From: Bog-159 sp049511415
GTDB taxonomy: Bacteria; Acidobacteriota; Terriglobia; Bryobacterales; Bryobacteraceae
DNA: 32,423 bases
Direction of reading: 5' to 3'
Assembly (NCBI GenBank): GCA_049511415.1
Contig: JBEKYC010000105.1
Span: forward strand, 1 to 32,423
Under the pieces are notes generated by a model. The model was not told the origin of the DNA. It saw nothing but the letters and a program-made list of their open reading frames with translations, and made no database searches. Every line of letters begins with the position of its first letter. Within the stretch, counting starts at the first letter, position 1. Shown here one piece after another: positions 15,990 through 23,250 of the stretch. Position numbers and translations under genes: made by a program.

Positions 15990-18538
15990 GCATTGCCGGA
16001 AACACGCTCGACGCGCCCCTCCTATGCGCCGGTTATCGCCAGCCGGACGGCGTCTATGACGAGATGTCCGCCGCGCCGGGCGTTCTTCGTCCGTATTGGG
16101 ATAAGTTCATCGGTTCGATGTCCGCGCTGGGCGCTGAAGAGCTTGCCCGCCGCTGGAAGATCGCCCGGCAGCAAATTCGGGAAAACGGCGTTACCTACAA
16201 CGTCTACGGCGATCCGCTGGGCATGGACCGCCCCTGGAATCTGGATTCCATCCCTCTGCTGATTCCGCCCGCGGAGTGGCAGGCACTCGAAGCCGGCCTG
16301 ATCCAGCGCGCGCACCTCCTGAACCACATCCTGGCGGACCTTTACGGCCCGCAACAACTGCTGCGCGGCGGCCATCTTCCGCCCGCGCTGGTATTCGCCA
16401 ACACCGGCTTCTGGCGCGGGTGTCACGGCATGGCGACCGCGATGCATCCCTACCTGCACTTGCTGGCAGTCGACCTGGCGCGCTCGCCCGATGGCCAATG
16501 GTGGGTCCTCGCGGATCGTACCCAGGCGCCATCGGGCGCGGGATACGCGCTGGAGAACCGCACGGTTCTCGCGGAAACCTTTCCCGACCTGTTCCGCGAG
16601 TTCCAGGTCGAACGGCTGGCCTCCTTTTTCCGCTCGTTTCGCGACAATCTGCTACACCTGGCGCCCTCGCGCAACGACAATCCACGGGTGGTGCTGCTGA
16701 CTCCGGGGCCGTTCAACGAAACGTACTTCGAGCACTCTTACCTGGCCCGTTATCTCGGTTTCACGCTGGTGCAAGGGGGCGACCTGACGGTGCGCGGCAG
16801 CCGCGTCTTCCTCCAAACACTCGATGGTCTCAAGCCCGTCGATGTGATCTTGCGGCGCGTGGACGACGGCTTTTGCGACCCGATCGAATTGCGCGCCGAC
16901 TCGTTCCTGGGCGTGGCGGGTCTGGTGGAGGCCGTCCGGGCGGGCAATGTGGTGGTCGCCAATGCGTTAGGCAGCGGACTGATTGAATCGCCGGCCTTCA
17001 TGCCATTCCTTCCGCGGCTTAGCCAGCACTTGCTCGGAGAGCGGCTGCTGCTGCCTTCCGTCGCCACCTGGTGGTGCGGCCAAGCCCAGCCATTGCAGTA
17101 TGTGCTCGATAACCTGGATTTTCTGGTGATCAAGCCGGCCTTCCCTGCGCAGGGCCCTGCGAAAAACATGGAGCCGGTATTTGGCGGCAAGCTTAGCGGC
17201 GAGGAAAGATCGCGCCTGATTGCGCGCCTCGCAGAGCGTCCGTACGAGTTCGCCGGCCAGGAAGTAGTGAACCTCTCCACGGTTCCGGTATGGTCGCAAA
17301 CCAGCCTGACCCCCCGCCGCGCCGTGCTGCGCGTCTTTCTGGCGGCGTCGGGCGACTCCTGGGTGGCCATGCCCGGCGGACTTGCCCGCGTCTCTCCGGC
17401 GCTCGACACGCCGGTAGTTTCCATGCAACGCGGCGGCGGCAGCAAAGACACCTGGGTGCTTTCCAACGGACCCGTGGACGTTTTTACGTTGCGCCATCCC
17501 CGCGACCAGCCGCTCGATCTGAATCGCGGCGAGCGTACCGATCTGCCCAGCCGGGCGGCCGACCATCTCTTTTGGCTGGGCCGCTACGGCGAACGCGCCG
17601 AGCACCTTGCCCGCGTGCTACGGTGCATACTGGTCCGGCTGACCGGCGATTTCGGCGCCTCTGGCGCGTCGGAATGGGATTCCCTGATGAAGTTGTACGA
17701 TTGTCTGGCGTCGCCTCACTCGCGGCTGTCGCAGGAGGACCCCCAAGGGCATCTGGACCAATGGCGGGACCTGGAACAGGAACTCCTCTCTCTGATTTTC
17801 GAGGAACAGCGCAGCGATAGCCTGAACTCGATTTTGAGCCGCGCCGCGCGGGCGGCCGCCCACGTCCGGGACAGCCTTTCGAGCGATACGCTGCGTATCG
17901 TCAGCCAGTTCGGCACGGCGCATACTTCAGCCTGGGGCTACGCTTCCACCGGCGAAGCGCTGGCCGTTCTGAATCGGTGTATCGGCGTACTCGCCGCGCT
18001 GCGCGGGATCGAAATGGAGAACATCACCCGCGGCCCCGGATGGCATTTTCTGAGCATCGGGAGGCGGATCGAGCGCTCCATCCAACTGGTGGATCTTTTC
18101 CGGGCCATCATCGTGCCGTTCAGCCCTGGCACCTGGCCCACGCTCGAGATGTTGCTGGAGGTCGCTGACAGTTCGATGACCTACCGCTCCCGCTACTTCA
18201 CGGATCTGCAGCCCGCGCCGGTGCTCGACCTGCTGATGAACGACGAAGCCAATCCGCGCTCGCTTGCCTTCCAGATACGCGATCTCGTGGAGCATTGCCG
18301 ATACCTATCCGGCAGGCCTTCGGGGGCCGCATGGCCGATTTCCAAACAGAGACTTTTGGAAGAAGCCGCCGCGAATCTGTTTCGCGGGGACGTCCGCATG
18401 CTATGCGAGCCGGACGCGGGTGGCATCCGTGGGCCGCTCGACCAACTGCTCGCTGCCACCGGCGCGGCGCTGCCGGCTTTGTCGGATGCCATCACCAATG
18501 TGTATTTCAGCCACGCCGAAATGGAGCGGTCCCTCTGA
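15986..18538 (+). CDS. Circularly permuted ATP-grasp/alpha-E fusion protein (COG2308-COG2307), set 2
   Basis: From ATG 15986 the protein has 850 residues. Residues 1 to about 500 are the ATP-grasp part, with NGVTYNVYGDPLGMDRPWNL, ADRTQAPSGAGYALENR, VILRRVDDGFCDPIELRADS, LVIKPAF and GGLARVSPALDTPVVSMQRG leading to GGSKDTWVL. Residues from about 530 are the alpha-E part, with LPSRAADHLFWLGRYGERAE, then IEMENITRGPGWHFLSIGRR. It does in one chain what two separate genes do in set 1, and fusion proves the functional link. It overlaps the PIN toxin gene by 4 bases upstream and the next transglutaminase by 4 bases downstream. AGGACAAGG in the toxin gene could serve as its ribosome site. Confidence 0.95.
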   Translation: MSIAGNTLDAPLLCAGYRQPDGVYDEMSAAPGVLRPYWDKFIGSMSALGAEELARRWKIARQQIRENGVTYNVYGDPLGMDRPWNLDSIPLLIPPAEWQALEAGLIQRAHLLNHILADLYGPQQLLRGGHLPPALVFANTGFWRGCHGMATAMHPYLHLLAVDLARSPDGQWWVLADRTQAPSGAGYALENRTVLAETFPDLFREFQVERLASFFRSFRDNLLHLAPSRNDNPRVVLLTPGPFNETYFEHSYLARYLGFTLVQGGDLTVRGSRVFLQTLDGLKPVDVILRRVDDGFCDPIELRADSFLGVAGLVEAVRAGNVVVANALGSGLIESPAFMPFLPRLSQHLLGERLLLPSVATWWCGQAQPLQYVLDNLDFLVIKPAFPAQGPAKNMEPVFGGKLSGEERSRLIARLAERPYEFAGQEVVNLSTVPVWSQTSLTPRRAVLRVFLAASGDSWVAMPGGLARVSPALDTPVVSMQRGGGSKDTWVLSNGPVDVFTLRHPRDQPLDLNRGERTDLPSRAADHLFWLGRYGERAEHLARVLRCILVRLTGDFGASGASEWDSLMKLYDCLASPHSRLSQEDPQGHLDQWRDLEQELLSLIFEEQRSDSLNSILSRAARAAAHVRDSLSSDTLRIVSQFGTAHTSAWGYASTGEALAVLNRCIGVLAALRGIEMENITRGPGWHFLSIGRRIERSIQLVDLFRAIIVPFSPGTWPTLEMLLEVADSSMTYRSRYFTDLQPAPVLDLLMNDEANPRSLAFQIRDLVEHCRYLSGRPSGAAWPISKQRLLEEAAANLFRGDVRMLCEPDAGGIRGPLDQLLAATGAALPALSDAITNVYFSHAEMERSL
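18523..18537 (+). promoter_or_regulatory. Ribosome site and likely CTG start for the set-2 transglutaminase
   Basis: GGAG (18523-18526) stands 8 bases before CTG (18535-18537), which overlaps the TGA of the fusion gene as CTGA, just where an ATGA overlap would be expected. CTG aligns with the ATG of relatives (L-IYRVRH here against M-FYAIRH at 8567). There is no in-frame ATG nearby; the next candidate is GTG 18547. Confidence 0.6.
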
Positions 18539-19407
18539 TCTATCGCGTGCGGCATCGAACGACGTACGATTACGAGGACCCGGTCTCGGTCTCGCATCAC
18601 GTGGTGCGCCTGACTCCGCGCAATCTCCCTAAACAGACGTGCCGCGGAAGCCGCCTCTCCGTCCAACCCGCGCCGCCTGCTACGCATGTCCACTCCGACT
18701 ACTTCGGCAATTCCCTGACCTCCTTCACGCTCGACGAGCCGCACGACCGGCTCATCGTGGAAGCTGAGAGCGACCTGGAAGTGAATTCCATTGCGCCGCC
18801 GGACTTTTCCGGATCTCCTCCCTGGGAGACCATCCGGGAGTCGTTGTCTGGCGACCCTACCGGCGAGATCCTGAGCGCGTATCAGTTCGTGTTCGATAGC
18901 CAGCGTGTACGCTCCAATCCGGAGCTGGCGGTCTATGCGCGCGAGTCGTTTCCCGCGGGGCGTCCGCTGCTCGCGGCGGTGTTCGACCTCATGCGCAGAA
19001 TCCACCAGGATTTCCGTTTCGACAAGAAGGCTACCGAGGTCGCTACCCCCGTCCAGACCTTCTTCGAAAAGCGCCGCGGTGTATGCCAGGACTTCGCGCA
19101 TCTACAGATCGGCTGTCTCCGGTCTCTGGGCCTCCCGGCGCGTTATGTCAGCGGCTATTTAAGAACGATGCCGCCGCCTGGCCGCCCGCGTCTTGTAGGC
19201 GCGGATGCCTCGCACGCCTGGTGCTCGGCATGGTGCCCCATCGCCGGATGGGTGGATTTCGATCCCACCAATAATTGCATACCGTCGGACGGTCATATCA
19301 CGGTGGCTTGGGGACGCGATTACAGCGACGTCAGTCCCATCTACGGCGTCCTCCTCGGCGGCGCCAGGCACGAGCTGCACGTGGAGGTGGATGTGATGCC
19401 TTCGTAG
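18535..19407 (+). CDS. Transglutaminase-like peptidase (COG1305), set 2, probable CTG start
   Basis: Read from CTG 18535 the protein has 290 residues, the normal size. It begins IYRVRHRTTYDYEDPVSVSH after the start and has the full triad: Cys in RRGVCQDFAH (C184), His in ASHAWCSAWCP (H227) and Asp in WVDFDPTNN (D243), followed by GRDYSDVSPIYGVLLGGARH. The same frame is open upstream to an ATG at 18295, but that extension is antisense-like overlap with the alpha-E coding region and would make the protein 370 residues. The gene is coupled to the fusion gene and ends directly against the convergent Anbu gene, with no base between the two stops. Confidence 0.92.
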   Translation: MIYRVRHRTTYDYEDPVSVSHHVVRLTPRNLPKQTCRGSRLSVQPAPPATHVHSDYFGNSLTSFTLDEPHDRLIVEAESDLEVNSIAPPDFSGSPPWETIRESLSGDPTGEILSAYQFVFDSQRVRSNPELAVYARESFPAGRPLLAAVFDLMRRIHQDFRFDKKATEVATPVQTFFEKRRGVCQDFAHLQIGCLRSLGLPARYVSGYLRTMPPPGRPRLVGADASHAWCSAWCPIAGWVDFDPTNNCIPSDGHITVAWGRDYSDVSPIYGVLLGGARHELHVEVDVMPS

Positions 19408-20154
19408 CTAACTGTCCGGCTGCTTGCTTCCTGCCACTTTTGAGAACGCGCGCTCCACCCACTCGGACGGGAGTTCATTTACCGCGCGCCGCATGCGCTC
19501 CTGCCACCAGTCCGAGATCTGGGCAAGATCTTTACGCTCAAAGCGGTGCTCGATCAGTTCGAAGCTCCCCCGCGTATACAGCAGCAAATCGATGGGAAAA
19601 TCCACGTTGGCCGCGCAAAGCCGGGTTGCGTCGAAAGCCAGGATGGCCAACTTGAACGCGTAAAGAATGGAATCGCTGTGAGCCAGAGAGCGTTCCAGGA
19701 TCGGCTTGCCGAAGCCGGAATTGCCGATAATCTGATACGATGTGTCGGGACCGATCTCGACCCAGTTGCCTTCCGGGTAAACCAGAAACAACTGGTGCGC
19801 GGAGTCGGCCGACATCTGGCCTCCAATCAGAGAGTAGATATTGAACTCGAAATCGGCCTGGCGCAGCGAGGGTCCCTCCTCCTGCGCGAGCCGCCGCACC
19901 TCGGCCGCATAGAGGTTTACGACCTTGAAGAGACGGTCGCGCGCCGCGATCTGGCGCGTAAAAGCCTCTTCGAAATAAAGCAGGGTCTTGTCCCGCAGCG
20001 AGCGCAAACCCGAGGTCATCACAAAAAAAGAAAAGCCCGGCCCCTGATAGGTGGCCACCTTCTTTGCCATCATCGACTCACTGCCAGACAGCACCCGCGT
20101 GTCGGCGATGCCGACCAGGCCATCTTCAACAGTGATTCCCAAACAAAAGGTCAT
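19408..20154 (-). CDS. Anbu-type proteasome-like peptidase (COG3484)
   Basis: The 248-residue protein starts MTFCLGITVEDGLVGIADTR, the Ntn-hydrolase start of Anbu. Thr directly after Met would be the nucleophile once Met is removed, Asp17 (IADTR) is in place, and Lys30/31 (MMAKKV) provides the basic residue. Later it has FNIYSLIGGQ and IGNSGFGKPILERSLAHSDS, typical of COG3484. There is no propeptide. Anbu is a proteasome/HslV relative whose genes sit by the ATP-grasp, alpha-E and transglutaminase genes in many bacteria, as here. It probably degrades or trims the product of that system in the cytoplasm. AAGGAG 5 bases before the ATG is a strong ribosome site. Confidence 0.95.
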   Translation of the reverse strand: MTFCLGITVEDGLVGIADTRVLSGSESMMAKKVATYQGPGFSFFVMTSGLRSLRDKTLLYFEEAFTRQIAARDRLFKVVNLYAAEVRRLAQEEGPSLRQADFEFNIYSLIGGQMSADSAHQLFLVYPEGNWVEIGPDTSYQIIGNSGFGKPILERSLAHSDSILYAFKLAILAFDATRLCAANVDFPIDLLLYTRGSFELIEHRFERKDLAQISDWWQERMRRAVNELPSEWVERAFSKVAGSKQPDS

Positions 20155-20230
20155 TCCATCTCCTTGGCTTTTCCGAAGGCTATACGCAACAGAGGCTCTT
20201 CGACCGGCGGTGCAGTCTGCAAAGACTCTG

Positions 20231-20244
20231 TGAATATGTATTCA
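20231..20244. promoter_or_regulatory. 14-bp palindrome upstream of the Anbu gene
   Basis: TGAATATGTATTCA is a perfect inverted repeat (6-bp arms around 2 bases) 77 bases before the Anbu start. The place and symmetry fit a repressor or activator site, but no known regulator motif is matched. Confidence 0.4.
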
Positions 20245-20330
20245 TTCTAACCTTATCGGGCCGTGGTAATTTCGGGAAAGCCGTGAAGCGTTCCGAAAAC
20301 TGGAATTGGTGAAAACGCCGAACTGCTGGC

Positions 20331-21806
20331 CTAATTCCCGACCGTGATCACGGGCTTGTTGGAAACTTGTCCCGCAATAGTGATCTCGATGGGATAAGTG
20401 CCCTTCGCGACTGATGGAATCGCAAAGTTCGCTTGATAGAGCCCGACGGACCCAGGCGTCAAGCCGATGTAGTCGATCACGGCCTGTGCCGTGCCGACGG
20501 TCACGGTGTAGTTCGCATTCAGGGACGACAGACCGCTGGGCGCGGCAGCGCCGGTCACGAGTGGGCCGGAGGCGTTTACCGGTCCACCGCCCGTGAACCA
20601 TGCGACTACTTCGTCGCCGACGCTGGCTGGCGCCGTGGGCGAATTTACGCTTCCATCCGAATTTGTGACCACCGCACGATTGGTGCTGTACACGCTGATG
20701 CCGGGTGTGCCTGTAGCCGGAACGTAAACAGCGGCGGCGTTACTCGTCGCGGTCCCGTTCTTGACCACCACCGATGCCACGCTGCCCCCGGGAATCTCCC
20801 AGGGCATCTGTGCGTCGATCTGCCCTGGAGAAACATAAAACAGGGGCACGGACGTGCCGTTCACTGTCACCGTGGTCGTCAGCAATGTAGGCGGAAGCGG
20901 GACGGAGGTCGCCTGCGCGTCTTTGGTGGCAAGATTAACCCCGAAAAGTGCAAAGACACTGCCCGGAGGCGTGGCATTGACAGCGTAGCTTGCGACGTTG
21001 CCTATGGATTGAGTCGGATTGAGAAATGCGGAATGCGCGGAGCCGCTACGCACGAACTGTGGGTTGGCCTCGATCAAGGTCGCGGACGCCCCGTAAAGGC
21101 CCGTCACCACCACGTTCAGCGTGTTTGTGTTGCCGTTCGAATCCGTCAGGATGGCAGACCCCAGGCAGGCGGACGAGACCGAGTAGGTCCCTGTAGCTGT
21201 TACCGAGGTTTGGGCTGCTCCACCCGACGAGTCTATATAACTGGCGGTAACATTGCCTTGGCCGTCGAACTGGAACACGCCGGCTTCATCCTCCGACCCG
21301 GTCTCCGTGGTTCCGGACACGGTGAATCCGCTTGCCGTATACACATACGCTCCCGAGAGTGTGGCCGTGGCGCACGGTGGCCGGCTGTTACTACCACCGC
21401 CGGAATACACATAGCTGCCGTCCGCGCCGGTGATGTTGAAGTCAACACCGCTGCCCCACACGATCAACGTGAATGCGGCCGTGCTTCCTGTGACCAGATT
21501 GATCGTTCCATAGCAATTCGACGCGACGGCATAGCTGCCGGCGTAACTGAAGGGCGTCCCCGCAGCCAGATTCGTATTGGCGGTTCCCATGAAAGTGACA
21601 GTGCTTTGACCATCGAACGTGGCCGTGCCAACTGCCTGGTATGAACCGGAGAACGCTCCGCCGGACGAGATCCCGCGTCCGCTAAGATTCAACGAATACG
21701 TTCCATTTAAGTTTGCAGCGTTGCAGTTTCCCCCGCTAATCTGGCTCTGTGCCAGGATCGGGACGCTAGCGTAGACCAAGAGGCAGGCCGAATATAGGTA
21801 TTTCAT
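20331..21806 (-). CDS. Exported beta-rich protein with the Solibacter C-terminal domain (TIGR03437)
   Basis: From ATG 21806 the protein has 491 residues and a signal peptide (MKYLYSACLLVYASVPILAQ). Two beta-rich repeats follow, beginning NAANLNGTYSLNLSGRG and CATATLSGAYVYTASGF. The C-terminal part (about 275-491) reads GSVFALFGVNLA, VTVNGTSVPLFYVSPGQIDA and YPIEITIAGQVSNKPV, matching the Solibacter uncharacterised C-terminal domain. These proteins are exported and have no known role. The start overlaps the stop of the upstream paralogue by 4 bases (ATGA), and GGGA lies about 8 bases before it. The longer frame to 22061 is an overlap artefact. Confidence 0.88.
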   Translation of the reverse strand: MKYLYSACLLVYASVPILAQSQISGGNCNAANLNGTYSLNLSGRGISSGGAFSGSYQAVGTATFDGQSTVTFMGTANTNLAAGTPFSYAGSYAVASNCYGTINLVTGSTAAFTLIVWGSGVDFNITGADGSYVYSGGGSNSRPPCATATLSGAYVYTASGFTVSGTTETGSEDEAGVFQFDGQGNVTASYIDSSGGAAQTSVTATGTYSVSSACLGSAILTDSNGNTNTLNVVVTGLYGASATLIEANPQFVRSGSAHSAFLNPTQSIGNVASYAVNATPPGSVFALFGVNLATKDAQATSVPLPPTLLTTTVTVNGTSVPLFYVSPGQIDAQMPWEIPGGSVASVVVKNGTATSNAAAVYVPATGTPGISVYSTNRAVVTNSDGSVNSPTAPASVGDEVVAWFTGGGPVNASGPLVTGAAAPSGLSSLNANYTVTVGTAQAVIDYIGLTPGSVGLYQANFAIPSVAKGTYPIEITIAGQVSNKPVITVGN

Positions 21807-22720
21807 GCCTGGTTCCCTCTCTGGGCGCCGCATACCGGCGTTGCGCATATGCCCCTCTTCCGTATGCTGCCTGGCTCGCGATACAGTGCATCGGCCGTGG
21901 GTTGGCCAAATATCGCGTGCCCACTGCCCGCGATCAAGAACTTCGAGTTTTGCGCCAGCGTCGCGTAAAAAGCGGTGGTACTGACCTTGCTGTTGTATAT
22001 GCTGAAGCTCATGGCGTACGCGTTGGCGCTTGCATCGGTGAGCGTAGCCGATCCCAGGCAACTGGACGATACCGCATACGTTCCTGTCAGGGTAAGCGCG
22101 GTCGCTGCAGCCCCAACCGTCGACATCGTAATGTTCACAGTCACGTTGCCCAACCCGTCGAATTGCACCAGCCCGGTTCCGTCCTCGGCCCCGCTCACGG
22201 CGCTGCCGTTAAGAGCAAATCCGGTTCCGGTCAAGGTATATACGCCGGAGAAGGTGCTTGCCAAGCAACCCGCCGGCTGCGCGATTCCGCTACCCGCGTA
22301 TGCGTAGCTGGCGTCGCTGCCACTTACCAGAAAGTCAACGCCCCCATCATAGATCGCCAGATTTAACGTGGCACTGTCTCCGGTGGTGATGTTCATGACG
22401 CCGGCGCAATTAGCTTGCACGCTGTAGGTTCCGGACCACGTCAAAGATGTTCCCACGGCCTGATTGGTATCCGCCATGAGGCTTATGCTGACCGTGCTCA
22501 GGCCGTCAAAGGTAGCCGAGCCGTTTGCCTGGAACACGTTCTTGTAAGTTGCCGAAGCCGCGGTAGCGGAGGTGACCTGTCTCCCGGTGATCGAAACTGA
22601 ATAGGTCCCATTCAAGGAGCCGGAATTGCACGTCCCCCCGCCGATTGTAGTGGTTTGGGCCGCCAGAGGCGCTGCCAGCATAAAGGATATGTAAAGTATC
22701 GAAGCAGGGCGTCGCTTCAT
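21803..22720 (-). CDS. Exported beta-repeat protein, paralogue of the downstream gene
   Basis: From ATG 22720 the product has 305 residues and a signal peptide (MKRRPASILYISFMLAAPLA, cleaved near AAQ). Two repeats resemble those in the next gene: SGSLNGTYSVSITGRQ and CLASTFSGVYTLTGTGF, followed by GTYAVSSSCLGSATLTD (compare GTYSVSSACLGSAILTD downstream). It lacks the TIGR03437 domain. Its last 25 residues (YREPGSIRKRGICATPVCGA) are unlike the rest and cover the ribosome site of the next gene, which suggests that the C-terminal domain was lost and the frame now runs into the intergenic leader. The function is unknown. Confidence 0.82.
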   Translation of the reverse strand: MKRRPASILYISFMLAAPLAAQTTTIGGGTCNSGSLNGTYSVSITGRQVTSATAASATYKNVFQANGSATFDGLSTVSISLMADTNQAVGTSLTWSGTYSVQANCAGVMNITTGDSATLNLAIYDGGVDFLVSGSDASYAYAGSGIAQPAGCLASTFSGVYTLTGTGFALNGSAVSGAEDGTGLVQFDGLGNVTVNITMSTVGAAATALTLTGTYAVSSSCLGSATLTDASANAYAMSFSIYNSKVSTTAFYATLAQNSKFLIAGSGHAIFGQPTADALYREPGSIRKRGICATPVCGAQRGNQA

Positions 22721-23250
22721 GCGTGCGAACGGGAATTCTAACTTATCCCAGACGCTTTTGGTACAGTGCGCGAGTTTAGGCATGATATCTCCCTATTGAA
22801 CACATCCGTCTCTTCCAAGTTTCCGTGCAAGGTCGATTGGAAGCCAAGGCTAGGTATGCGAAGGTACATTGGAATCCGAAGCTGTCGGTTGGTTATGTCC
22901 CAGCGGCCTGAGGCCATTGACCCGCTCAGCCTCAGGCGGGAAATGTGAGGCTTCGAACTGAAAAGCCCGGAAGCTCGTCCGTAACCTTCGAGGTTCCGGC
23001 GCGCGCAGCGGTTCTGAGCATCGCTCGGCGACATGCAGCCGACAATTGCGGTGTGAGGCGGATTGCACTACGCCGGAAACACGGTGTCTGTCCGCCTTTC
23101 AATATCGCGGGATCGGTCGGCATCAGGGAGAATGCCGCGCCGCCCGCACAAACTTTGTGGGCCACGTAAAAACTTCATCCCGCCGTTTTACGCCCTTGCC
23201 GTGTAAGAAAACGCGGCCGGACGGCTCTAAAAGAGCGAAGGAGAAGTTAT
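22721..23250. other. 530-base divergent region with several inverted repeats
   Basis: No gene is supported. The region lies between the minus-strand beta-repeat pair and the plus-strand hydrolase. Visible structures are GGCCTGAGGCC (22905-22915), GCCTCA/TGAGGC (22929-22934 with 22946-22951), and CGTAAAA/TTTTACG (23165-23171 with 23186-23192). GAAGGAG just before 23251 is the hydrolase ribosome site. No known riboswitch class is recognised. Confidence 0.5.

Noticed and set aside
20433..21644. 403-codon plus frame opposite the TIGR03437 gene
   Set aside because: The minus strand has a signal peptide and a known domain; the plus frame has neither.
23040..23130. Possible riboswitch before the hydrolase gene
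   Set aside because: I compared the region with the core patterns of common riboswitches that I know and saw no match.
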